Shown: positions 1 through 7,023 of the stretch, in pieces
How positions within the stretch are numbered: the stretch's first letter is position 1
Layout: every line of letters starts with the position of its first letter
Source: CAZADH01 sp964483805
GTDB taxonomy: Bacteria; Muiribacteriota; Ozemobacteria; Ozemobacterales; Ozemobacteraceae
Direction of reading: 5' to 3'
Assembly: GCA_964483805.1 (NCBI GenBank)
Contig: CAZADH010000139.1
Location: 1 to 15,081, forward strand
DNA length: 15,081 nt
The notes under the pieces: generated by a model
What the model saw: only the letters and a program-made list of their open reading frames with translations
The model's database searches: none
Told to the model about the DNA's origin: nothing
Program-made: the position numbers and the translations under genes

Positions 1-141
1 CGTCTGGGGAGTATAACAAGCCACTCTCGGCCGGTCAACAACAATGCGTTACAGCCCGCCCATCCTCGACGTCGGGCAGCGTTGGCCGGTGAGTACTCGT
101 CGCACCGCCTGCCGTACCCGCAACGCCCGCCAAAGCAAACG

Positions 142-174
142 AGCCGGGGCGGAAGCATGCTTCCCGCCCCGGCT
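142..174 (-). terminator. Intrinsic terminator of the small membrane protein gene
   Basis: A long GC-rich inverted repeat has a left arm of 15 bases and a right arm of 16 that pair except for one bulged base, around a very short loop. Read on the minus strand it lies 13 bases past the stop of the gene at 188-337 and is followed by a weak T-rich tail (CGTTTGCTTTGG). The T-tract is poor, so efficiency is uncertain, but position and stem strength fit a terminator. On the plus strand the tail is less T-rich. Confidence 0.65.
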
Positions 175-187
175 CATTGTTGGCCGG

Positions 188-337
188 TCAGCGCCGCACG
201 CCAACGTCCGCCGCGACGGTTGCCGGAGTCTCCGGCTTGTCCATCAGACGAACAACCTTCTTGTAGGCCAGGTCGAATCCGCACACGAAGCCAACCAAAC
301 CGGCCATGATCACAAACACGGTCGTCCAGATGCGCAC
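188..337 (-). CDS. Small single-pass membrane protein, unknown function (49 aa)
   Basis: I do not recognise the family. The chosen start is GTG at 337-335, because GGGAGG lies nine bases upstream at ideal spacing; an in-frame ATG 48 bases further upstream has no such support. The protein begins M-R-I-W and has one hydrophobic stretch (about residues 4-25, including VFVIMAGLVGFVCG). A basic patch follows (YKKVVR, about 25-30), then a hydrophilic tail of about 20 residues. The positive residues after the helix suggest N-out/C-in topology. It stands alone, is divergent from the gene at 592, and is followed by a strong hairpin. A start with good SD, a TM helix and a terminator together make a real gene likely. 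The function is unknown; no catalytic motif is visible. No convincing promoter was found in the 338-480 region. Confidence 0.7.
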   Translation of the reverse strand: MRIWTTVFVIMAGLVGFVCGFDLAYKKVVRLMDKPETPATVAADVGVRR

Positions 338-556
338 GGTGCACCACCTCCCGAAATTGATCTCGGACCGCAACGGGCCGACCACCGGACAGTCGTGCGG
401 CCACTGTCCTGTTCAGCCGTTGCCGCAGTCATCGACCCGGACCGCAGATTCGTTAATGAAGAAAAAAGAGTCGCGACAACACCCATCGACTGGCACCTCG
501 ACGGCACCGGATACGCGCAGCGCAACGGGGCCGTCCTCAAACGGTACCCTGGCGCG

Positions 557-584
557 TTGACCGGGCGGGGACAGATGCTATAAT
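557..584 (+). promoter_or_regulatory. Sigma-70-type promoter with extended -10
   Basis: TTGACC (557-562), a 16-base spacer and a perfect TATAAT (579-584). The -10 is preceded by TGC, giving an extended -10 element. The predicted transcription start is near 590-592, at the start codon of the downstream gene, so the transcript would be leaderless or nearly so. The 338-556 stretch upstream holds no other feature I can support. Confidence 0.8.
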
Positions 585-591
585 GGGCGTC

Positions 592-2358
592 ATGTTCACG
601 ATGCGCCGATTCGTCGTCTCGACCGGAATCCTTGTTGCCCTCGTCGCTGCAACCCTGTTCCCGACGGCCCTGCCAGCCGAACCGGATTCGGCGGCCTCCG
701 GGACAGCCATTGCCTCCTCACGGGCAGACCCCCTGGGCCTGTTTCGCGCGGTCATCACCTGCGACTGGCCCCTCGTCGGTGGCAGACTGGTCGCCCCCAC
801 AATCGCCCAGGCAGCGGCCGGCATTTTGCGCGAACCACTCGGCCCAACAGGCAAACCGATCGAACAACTGGGCGGCGAGTGGCGGGTCGTCACCGCCGGG
901 CCACGCCTGCAAATCGTTTTCGAGTTGCCACTGCTTCACACCAACAGCGGCACGGTCCAGGCTTTTCTGCCGGCCCTGAGAAACCGCCTCGCCGCCCTAC
1001 CCATGCCCGCAAGGCCCTCTGTCGCCGATGCGGTCTACACGTCGCTGGGTTGGCCCAACGTGAGCGCCGGTTCCGGGTTCTCTGGACCCGTGCGGGCAAC
1101 ACTGACCACCGAAACACGCATTCCCGGCCAACTTCCCGAAGTCGCTCACGAACAACTTCAATTCGACAGACCGTCGTCGGCAGGCGCTGATAACCCACCG
1201 GCGCAACAGTCTGTCGATGATCCCGAGAACCCCGTCACTGCGTCGACAACGCTCGCGACCTGCGGCGGACAGCGCTACCAGGTGGTCTCGTGGTCTCAAA
1301 CCGAGTGGGGCAATGTCGTCTCTGCTCTCGCCCTTGCCCGAAAATGGCATGATATCGCTTCTGGAACGGTCACCGGTGCGCGCCCGGTCACCGAAGTGTT
1401 TCTCGACACCGCCGGCGTCCATCTGGCGCTGGGCGTCTCCGGCCCAATCACCGAACTTGCCGTGATTGCCGGCCGACCCGATTCCTTTGTCGGACTCGCC
1501 ACCCGCGCGCTGACCGACCCGCAACCGGGTGCCTGGACGGAAACCCGGGATCGCGTCGCGGCCGCGCTACGCGCCGACACGGCGGACCCCGATCGCGATC
1601 TGGTCTCGCTCGCAATCAGAAACCACGTTGGCTTGCCGGATCTCACCGACACCCCGATTGCCTCGCTCTCCTTCAAGTCACCCGAACACACACGGCAGGT
1701 CACGGCCCTACCCCGACTCGATATGTTCGAACGCATCCAGTTTTCGTGGGGATGTGGCGGCGTCGGAGTATGGCGGCAGGCCGACCCCGGTCCGTCGCGA
1801 CTGGCCGCATGCGTGTTGATCCCGGGGCCGGCCGCGTTGCTCGACCGATTGCGCACCCATCTGCAGGGCGGCCCGCTGGGTCGCTGGCCCGGACTCATCA
1901 TCACCCGCGACACCACGCATCTCGTCATCGCGGGCAGTGGTGTGGCAGGCCCCGACTGGCTGGGCATCCTGCACGAACAGCTCATCGCCGGCGTGTCTGC
2001 CGACTCGGCCACCGGCCCCGATTCGTTTCAACGGTGGCGCGTCGACGTTGCCCAGAACCGCCGCTTGTTCGCATCGTTGGTCGGCAATGAACCGACGGTC
2101 GAAATGCTCGCCACCCTCGACCGAACCCTGCATCCGCCACGCCAGCAAGCAACGCTTCTGCGGTCGACCTCGCCCGAAGAGTTCGCACGCCTGATCGCGC
2201 CGGCCGGTGCCGACCGCGAACTGCTTTCCGGTATCTGGGCGCGGATCATCGTCCATCCGGTGCGCATGGCCACTCTGCTGGCACAAGCGACCGAGGCCGG
2301 CATGCAGGTGCCGCCCCTCGATGAGGTCCGGGCCTGGCTGGCGCCCCAACGGCGCTGA
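592..2358 (+). CDS. Secreted protein, possibly a non-catalytic M16-like (insulinase-fold) protein (588 aa)
   Basis: The family is not recognised with certainty. The N-terminus is a Sec signal peptide (MRRF followed by a hydrophobic core and LPAEP), so the protein should be exported. I start at ATG 592; ATG 601 is equally possible. ATG 583 lies inside the -10 box and is unlikely. No Shine-Dalgarno is visible. After the signal peptide the order of elements resembles an M16 domain: a helix, then LGGEWRVVTAG and IVFELP, followed by a helix. Later come a helix with TETRDRVAAAL and DP, a G-P-L turn, a helix, and the strand FSWGCGGVGVW. That matches the usual M16 layout. The zinc motif HxxEH is missing: the equivalent position reads APTIAQ. 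An inactive M16-type or chaperone-like protein is my best inference. The neighbouring gene encodes a secreted peptidase but has its own promoter. A wholly different fold is possible. Confidence 0.6.
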   Translation: MFTMRRFVVSTGILVALVAATLFPTALPAEPDSAASGTAIASSRADPLGLFRAVITCDWPLVGGRLVAPTIAQAAAGILREPLGPTGKPIEQLGGEWRVVTAGPRLQIVFELPLLHTNSGTVQAFLPALRNRLAALPMPARPSVADAVYTSLGWPNVSAGSGFSGPVRATLTTETRIPGQLPEVAHEQLQFDRPSSAGADNPPAQQSVDDPENPVTASTTLATCGGQRYQVVSWSQTEWGNVVSALALARKWHDIASGTVTGARPVTEVFLDTAGVHLALGVSGPITELAVIAGRPDSFVGLATRALTDPQPGAWTETRDRVAAALRADTADPDRDLVSLAIRNHVGLPDLTDTPIASLSFKSPEHTRQVTALPRLDMFERIQFSWGCGGVGVWRQADPGPSRLAACVLIPGPAALLDRLRTHLQGGPLGRWPGLIITRDTTHLVIAGSGVAGPDWLGILHEQLIAGVSADSATGPDSFQRWRVDVAQNRRLFASLVGNEPTVEMLATLDRTLHPPRQQATLLRSTSPEEFARLIAPAGADRELLSGIWARIIVHPVRMATLLAQATEAGMQVPPLDEVRAWLAPQRR

Positions 2359-2403
2359 CCGGCACGCGCACCGGCGCGACAAACCGTTCGGCAAGGCCGA
2401 TCA

Positions 2404-2433
2404 TTGACACTCTTTCCCGGCATTGGCTATACT
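2404..2433 (+). promoter_or_regulatory. Sigma-70-type promoter of the C11 peptidase gene
   Basis: A perfect TTGACA (2404-2409), an 18-base spacer and TATACT (2428-2433). The expected transcript start is near 2440, leaving a leader of about 50 bases before the TTG start at 2493. It lies only 45 bases past the stop of the preceding gene, so the peptidase has its own transcription start rather than depending on read-through. Confidence 0.75.
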
Positions 2434-2492
2434 TTCTCTGAATAATCTCTGCATCCGAGTATCGAGTCGCACACCCAAAAGGGGGACACACC

Positions 2493-5321
2493 TTGAAGAA
2501 GCGAGTATGCGCGCTGCACCCCAGCTTCATCGTCATGATGCTTCTCGTGTCGTTGCTTGGCACGCCGCTGGATGCGGCCGACGCAACCGCGAATTCTGCC
2601 AATGCCACCCGTGCTGCGGTCCGGCCGCCTGCTGCGACCGCCGGCCACACGTCGACAAACCGCAACACACCTCCGCAAACACCGGCGAACGCCCGCGAAT
2701 GGACAATCATGGTGTTCATGGCCGGCGACAACAACTTGTGGGAATCCGGCGACGCCGACATCAACGAGATGGAGCGCGTCGGTAGCAGCGACAAGGTGAC
2801 GATGGTCGTCGAGTTCGATCGCCTGGGCAGCGGCACCCGTGAGGTGGCCGCGGCCAATGGCGGCTGGCGCGGCGCCCGCCGGTTCCTGATCAAGAAAGAC
2901 ACCGAACCACACCGCATTTCCTCGCCGGTGGTCGGTGAACTCGGCGACATCGACATGGCCTCGGAACAAGCCGTCGTCGACTTCGCAAAATGGGCCCGCG
3001 CCGCCTATCCAGCGCGACGCTACGCACTGATCTTGTGGAACCATGGCACCGGTTGGAAAGAGATCATGCCCAGCATCATGGACGCTTCGGCCCTGGGTTA
3101 CGGTGCTGCACCCAACGCGCGTCGCCGCTCCGGCAACGCCGGTCGGCAGCGTTACGCCGACGACGCCTTCAATCCCACGTTCAATCCCCCGTCGTCGTTC
3201 ATCCCCAACATCGCCTATTCGATCAATTACGATGACACTGCCGGTACGGCCATGAACATTCCCACACTCGGGCAGACGCTCGCCAAGGTCAAAGGGGTGC
3301 TGGGGCAACCCATCGACCTGCTTGGTTTCGACGCCTGTTTGATGCAGATGCTCGAGGTCGCCTACGAGTGTGCACCGTCGGCGCGCTGGCAGGTCGGCGC
3401 TGCCGAGCGCGAACCCGAGACCGGTTGGGCCTACGACGCAGTTCTGGCCGCGCTCGAGAAAAAACCGGCCATGGACCCCAAGGAACTGGGCGAAGTCATC
3501 GCCCGCACGTATCACGCAGCCGGAGCCAGCGCTGAAGGAGGCTCCAACAGCACAATCTCGCTGCTCGACCTGGCGAAGATCTCCGAAATCACCAACCGAC
3601 TCAACAAGCTCAGCGACGCGTTGGCCGCCAACATCGGCGAACTCGAGGCCATCGATGCGCTCCGCGATCAAGCCCTCAAGTATTACTACAAGGATTACGT
3701 CGATCTGGGCGACTTCTGCCAGATTGCCGCAAAGGGTTCACGTGACGCCACGGTGAAAGCCGCCGCCGATGAGCTTTACGATGTATTGACATCGAAGAGC
3801 GCCAATCGGTTCATCGACCTCAACCTGCACCGCGGCAACATTTTCAAAAACAGCACGGGTCTCTCCATCTACTTCCCCGACCGCAACGGTTTCAAGATGT
3901 TCAGCAAGCGGTATCAGATGCTGAACATCTCGAAAAGAGAACGCTGGTACCCCTTCCTCGATCAGTATGCCACGCCCAACGTGCCCTACCTGCAAATCAA
4001 CCAAATCGAGCTCACCGATGAAAACCGCGACGGCAAGTTTGCTCCGGGCGAAGCGGTCCAGGCCCGGGTTGTCGTCGAGAACCTCGGGCGGAAACCGGCC
4101 TCGGGCTTCACGTTGCATTTTGACACCACCAGTCCGATGATCACGCCGGCAACGATCGACCAGAAGGTGACCGAGCCGTCGGTCGCCGCCGGTAAGAAGG
4201 CCACCCTTCCAGAGGTCAAATTCACGCTGAGCAAGGACACCCCCCTCGACACCGAGATCCCTTTGAATTTCAAGGTCTCCGGTGCCGGCCCGTTTGTGGC
4301 CAGCTACACTTTGAGTTTCTACGTCAAGGCCGCCTTCGCCGCCAACAGTCAGGCACTGCTGGTCATCACCGACGCTTTTTCGGCCACCGCGCAGACCCTG
4401 CAGAATCTCTTGCGTAACGCAAACGTGAAGTTCGACCTGTGGGACCGGATGCTCGACGGCGACATCAAACCCGACGTACTGGCGCGCTATGCCAAGGGTT
4501 GGGTCCTGTTCTCGGTCCAGAATTCGTCAGACCAGCAGAAGCTCACCGATGGCGAGATCGCCGCCCTCGACACGTTTCTCGACAAGGGCGGCCGGTTGTT
4601 GCTCACCGGTCAAGACCTGGGTTTCGGCCTCCGCGAAACCCCGTTCCTGGCCAAACGCTGCAAGTCGACCTTCGTTCAGGACGACACCAACATCCATGTG
4701 GTCAAAGGCCTCGCGGGGTTTGCCGACAACACGGTCATCGACATTCATGACGGCGACGGGGCAAACAATCAGAAGTGGCCCGACGAGATCGATCCGGGCC
4801 CGGGGGCAACGCCAATTCTAGGCTATGTCGCCGAGGCGCGCGACATCGATGACGAGTCGCAGATGAACGGTCCCGATTTCAAACCAGGCAGCAAGACCCG
4901 CGGCATTCGTTCCACCGGCACGGCCGGCGTTTCGGTGGCCGACAATTTCCGCCTGGTGTTTCTCAGCTTTGGCCTCGAGGGCGTCAGCACCGAAGCGAAC
5001 CGACAACTCTTGTTGAAACATGCGCTGGCCTTCCTGCTGCCCGATCTGCAAACCGAAATCCGCAACTACTCGCGGGCGAGTCGCGCGGCGGCACGTGCCC
5101 CGCGAACCGCAACGGCGATCGAGACGCAGAGCGATCTGCTGGCAAACTGGTCGGACCGCATCGTCACCCGGGCCCGGCAGACCCTCGAGCAACGTCCCCA
5201 GGACGCCGGCGAACTCGAGGGCGCCGTGACTGCTCTGCAGCAAGATGAAGTCACGGGGCACAGCGATTTGACGCGCCAGTTGAAATCCCTCTTGGAATTT
5301 CGACGCCAACATGGTAATTAA
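2493..5321 (+). CDS. Secreted C11 (clostripain-family) cysteine peptidase (942 aa)
   Basis: A secreted cysteine endopeptidase; characterised members cut after Arg or Lys. The TTG start is supported by GGGGGA six bases upstream and by the signal peptide it creates (MKKR, hydrophobic core, cleavage near residue 29). A low-complexity Ala/Thr/Pro linker runs to about 68. The catalytic domain spans roughly 68-490, with TIMVFMAGDNNL, the active-site His184 in WNHGTGW, and Cys282 in FDACLM. Between them a basic loop (residues 210-220, NARRRSGNAGRQR) could be an autoprocessing site, as in clostripain. From about 497 comes a beta-sandwich, CARDB-like domain opening with a Ca-binding-like loop (DENRDGKFAPGE). 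An alpha/beta domain (about 613-850) reminiscent of ThuA/GATase-like folds follows, then a helical tail to 942. It is much longer than clostripain itself. I see no anchor motif. The peptidase assignment is firm; substrate specificity is inferred. Confidence 0.93.
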   Translation: MKKRVCALHPSFIVMMLLVSLLGTPLDAADATANSANATRAAVRPPAATAGHTSTNRNTPPQTPANAREWTIMVFMAGDNNLWESGDADINEMERVGSSDKVTMVVEFDRLGSGTREVAAANGGWRGARRFLIKKDTEPHRISSPVVGELGDIDMASEQAVVDFAKWARAAYPARRYALILWNHGTGWKEIMPSIMDASALGYGAAPNARRRSGNAGRQRYADDAFNPTFNPPSSFIPNIAYSINYDDTAGTAMNIPTLGQTLAKVKGVLGQPIDLLGFDACLMQMLEVAYECAPSARWQVGAAEREPETGWAYDAVLAALEKKPAMDPKELGEVIARTYHAAGASAEGGSNSTISLLDLAKISEITNRLNKLSDALAANIGELEAIDALRDQALKYYYKDYVDLGDFCQIAAKGSRDATVKAAADELYDVLTSKSANRFIDLNLHRGNIFKNSTGLSIYFPDRNGFKMFSKRYQMLNISKRERWYPFLDQYATPNVPYLQINQIELTDENRDGKFAPGEAVQARVVVENLGRKPASGFTLHFDTTSPMITPATIDQKVTEPSVAAGKKATLPEVKFTLSKDTPLDTEIPLNFKVSGAGPFVASYTLSFYVKAAFAANSQALLVITDAFSATAQTLQNLLRNANVKFDLWDRMLDGDIKPDVLARYAKGWVLFSVQNSSDQQKLTDGEIAALDTFLDKGGRLLLTGQDLGFGLRETPFLAKRCKSTFVQDDTNIHVVKGLAGFADNTVIDIHDGDGANNQKWPDEIDPGPGATPILGYVAEARDIDDESQMNGPDFKPGSKTRGIRSTGTAGVSVADNFRLVFLSFGLEGVSTEANRQLLLKHALAFLLPDLQTEIRNYSRASRAAARAPRTATAIETQSDLLANWSDRIVTRARQTLEQRPQDAGELEGAVTALQQDEVTGHSDLTRQLKSLLEFRRQHGN

Positions 5322-5341
5322 CTGACGGCATACCTTCGATA

Positions 5342-5376
5342 GGGCACGTGCCCCGCTGACGCAATCGTCGACGATT
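5342..5376. repeat. Two perfect palindromes (12 and 14 bp) in tandem
   Basis: GGGCACGTGCCC (5342-5353) and AATCGTCGACGATT (5363-5376) are both perfect palindromes, separated by nine bases, starting 20 bases after the peptidase stop. Neither is followed by a T-run, so they are not ordinary intrinsic terminators. They could be binding sites for dimeric regulators acting on the division operon, or one could form an RNA hairpin at the 3' end of the peptidase message. No function can be assigned from sequence alone. Confidence 0.5.
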
Positions 5377-5446
5377 CTGTTCAGCAGAGCATCAAGAGCC
5401 TTATCAAGCGAGCGATTCGACACAGGTCGTTCTCTCGTTTCCCCGA

Positions 5447-5482
5447 GGGGGGTGAACCCAGGAACCCGGGTTCGCCCCCTTT
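5447..5482 (+). terminator. Strong hairpin with TTT tail, probable terminator of the peptidase gene
   Basis: GGGGGTGAACCC (5448-5459) pairs with GGGTTCGCCCCC (5468-5479) over 12 base pairs including one G-U, around an 8-base loop, followed by TTT. It lies about 126 bases after the peptidase stop and before the ftsL mini-ORF. A terminator for the upstream gene is most likely. If transcription of the division operon starts upstream of it, it could instead act as an attenuator. Confidence 0.6.
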
Positions 5483-5576
5483 GGATTGTACATCGGGCCA
5501 CAACCGATGGGCGGCACATGAATAGACGCAGCCCGCATTGGTGCGTACAGTCGGCACTACGCAGGAGGTCACGGTC

Positions 5577-5609
5577 ATGGAGAAACGGATGGAACGGCGC
5601 GCGCCATGA
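5577..5609 (+). CDS. Ten-codon mini-ORF overlapping the ftsL start
   Basis: AGGAGG (5563-5568), the strongest Shine-Dalgarno in this operon, sits eight bases before an ATG opening MEKRMERRAP. Its TGA overlaps the ftsL start as ATGA. The mini-ORF is in a different frame from ftsL, and the ftsL frame has no start codon between its upstream stop (5519-5521) and 5606, so this SD can serve ftsL only by translational coupling. The peptide is highly basic and probably has no function of its own. A frameshift that detached the original N-terminus of ftsL is an alternative. Confidence 0.45.
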   Translation: MEKRMERRAP

Positions 5610-5995
5610 GACGAACACTGCGAATCGCCCTCGGCTCCGGACCCAACGACCGTGCCCCCTTGGCCAACGATGTCCCTGTGGTCGACAACAGCCGGCGCCA
5701 GAAGCTGGTGCGGCTCTATCTCACGGCAACATTGCTCCTCAGTCTCATGCTGTCGCTCTACATCTGGCAGTACACCAAGATGGTCGAGGTCAAGCTGCGA
5801 CTCGAGCAACTCGAGAAGAAGCGCCAAAGCATCGAGACCAGCAATGCCGTGGTGGCCGCCGAAATCAGCAAACTGACAGCTCTCGACCGGATCGAGCGGA
5901 TTGCCCGTGAGGAACTGGGCATGGTCGTGCCCAAGCGCCTCTGTTATCTGCCCATGGGCAACCCCGCGCCAGTCACGGGCGCGAAAAAGCCCTGA
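5606..5995 (+). CDS. ftsL: FtsL/DivIC-like cell-division protein (129 aa)
   Basis: A bitopic division protein that would pair with an FtsB/DivIC partner to recruit and activate the septal synthase. A cytoplasmic N-terminus of about 33 residues is followed by one TM helix (about 35-55, LYLTATLLLSLMLSLYIW). A periplasmic coiled coil follows (about 58-92, with heptad-like LRLEQLEKKRQSIE). The segment LDRIERIAREELGMVVP (93-109) is the typical end of FtsL/FtsB-family proteins. Length is normal for the family. ATG 5606 is the only start available in frame and lacks its own strong SD; translation is probably coupled to the mini-ORF at 5577. It lies eight bases upstream of rsmH, whereas the common order is rsmH then ftsL. 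FtsL and FtsB/DivIC are hard to separate by sequence; position next to rsmH and ftsI favours FtsL. Confidence 0.8.
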   Translation: MRRTLRIALGSGPNDRAPLANDVPVVDNSRRQKLVRLYLTATLLLSLMLSLYIWQYTKMVEVKLRLEQLEKKRQSIETSNAVVAAEISKLTALDRIERIAREELGMVVPKRLCYLPMGNPAPVTGAKKP

Positions 5996-6003
5996 GCCCA
6001 AAG

Positions 6004-7014
6004 GTGCCTGTGGCCCACAAGACAACGATCGAGCCGGCCGTGACCGCTGTTGCTGATGCCCCCGGTCTGCCCGGGGGCACGAGACCTGCGGCCCATACTC
6101 CGGTGCTGCTCGACGAGGTGCTCGACTGGGCGATTGCCGCGCCGGCGCGCACGTTCCTCGATGGGACATTCGGATTCGGGGGGCACAGCCGGGCGATCCT
6201 CGCCAGGCATCCCCACCTGCGCACGCTGATCGGGCTCGACCGCGACGGGCAGACGCTCGCCACCTGCACCGACCCCGATCCGCGCCTCCGCCTTGTGCAC
6301 GCACCGGCGTCGGCCATGGCACAGGTTCTCGCCGAGGCCGGGCTCAACCATATTGACGGTGTATTGCTCGACCTCGGGGTCAACTCGGCGCAGCTCGACA
6401 CCGCGGCGCGCGGTTTCTCGTTTTCGCACGACGGGCCCCTCGACATGCGGATGGATGCTGCCGCGGCGATCCCGACCGCCGCCGAACTGGTCAACACCTG
6501 GCCCGAGGCGGAACTGGTCCGCATCTTCTTCGAGTACGGCGAGGAACGGTGCAGCCGCCGCATCGCCCGGGCACTCGTCGAGGCCCGCGAGAACTCGCCT
6601 TTTCTGCGCACCCGCCAACTGGCCGACGCGGTTCGCGACGCCATCCCGGCACGGTTGCGCCCGGCGCACATTCATCCGGCAACCCGGGTCTTCATGGCTT
6701 TGCGCATCGCCGTTAACGACGAACTGGCCGAACTGCGTCGCGCGGTGGCTGCCGCCATCGACGCACTGGCGCCCGGCGGCCGACTCAGCATCATCACCTT
6801 TCACAGTCTCGAAGACCGCATCGTCAAACAAGCGTTCGTGGGCGCCGCCCGCGGCTGTGTCTGCCCACCTGCATTTCCGGTCTGCACCTGCGGCAAGAAA
6901 CCCGTCTTGCAGGTGCTGACGCGCAAGCCTGTCGTCCCTGGCGCACACGAAATCGCGCAGAATCCGCGCGCGCGCTCCGCCAAACTCCGGGTCGCCGAAA
7001 AACTGCCGTTCTAG
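6004..7014 (+). CDS. rsmH: 16S rRNA (cytosine-1402-N4)-methyltransferase RsmH (336 aa)
   Basis: Methylates N4 of C1402 in the 16S rRNA decoding centre using S-adenosylmethionine. Family signatures appear in order: HTPVLLDEVL (31-40), the SAM-binding FLDGTFGFGGHS (51-62), LIGLDRDG (75-82), and DGVLLDLGVNSAQLD (118-132) with GFSF and PLDMRMD. TFHSLEDRIVK and the C-terminal NPRARSAKLRVAEK follow. Four cysteines (285, 287, 294, 296; CVC and CTC) form the small Cys cluster seen in many RsmH proteins. The GTG at 6004 gives the length stated, but AAAGG at 6000-6004 is better spaced for the next in-frame GTG at 6010, which may be the true start. A Pro/Ala-rich N-terminal extension of about 30 residues precedes the conserved core. 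It is co-transcribed with ftsL (8-base gap) and ftsI (9-base gap). Confidence 0.97.
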   Translation: MPVAHKTTIEPAVTAVADAPGLPGGTRPAAHTPVLLDEVLDWAIAAPARTFLDGTFGFGGHSRAILARHPHLRTLIGLDRDGQTLATCTDPDPRLRLVHAPASAMAQVLAEAGLNHIDGVLLDLGVNSAQLDTAARGFSFSHDGPLDMRMDAAAAIPTAAELVNTWPEAELVRIFFEYGEERCSRRIARALVEARENSPFLRTRQLADAVRDAIPARLRPAHIHPATRVFMALRIAVNDELAELRRAVAAAIDALAPGGRLSIITFHSLEDRIVKQAFVGAARGCVCPPAFPVCTCGKKPVLQVLTRKPVVPGAHEIAQNPRARSAKLRVAEKLPF

Positions 7015-7023
7015 GAACCGCCA

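Larger units (their letters stand above)
5322..5605 (+). other. Intergenic region upstream of the division operon, rich in inverted repeats
   Basis: This region separates the peptidase gene from ftsL. It contains two perfect palindromes (5342-5353 and 5363-5376), a strong hairpin with a short T-tail (5447-5482), a 6-bp stem with a 7-base loop (CATCGG/CCGATG, 5491-5509), and a mini-ORF with a strong SD (5577-5609). I found no convincing -35/-10 pair. Candidates such as TACAGT at 5546-5551 lack a partner hexamer, so the operon promoter is unidentified. No mraZ is present. Confidence 0.7.

Noticed and set aside
1..309. Plus-strand frame open from the window edge, possibly the end of an upstream gene
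   Set aside because: It continues through the terminator hairpin and antisense to a better supported gene, and has a low-complexity Arg/Pro-rich translation. I see no evidence for a real gene tail in 1-141.
430..480. Possible minus-strand promoter for the 49-residue gene (TTGTCG with TTAACG 17 bases on)
   Set aside because: The -10 candidate matches consensus at only two positions, so it is not supportable.
44..583. Long plus-strand open frame of 179 codons
   Set aside because: It runs antisense through the small membrane protein gene, its terminator and into the promoter at 557-584. Its composition is Arg/His/Pro-rich with no domain, and there is no SD before ATG 44.
2427..3671. 414-codon open frame antisense to the C11 peptidase
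   Set aside because: A GC-rich shadow frame: Gly/Val/Arg-rich, no recognisable domain, no SD, fully overlapped by a peptidase gene with intact catalytic motifs.
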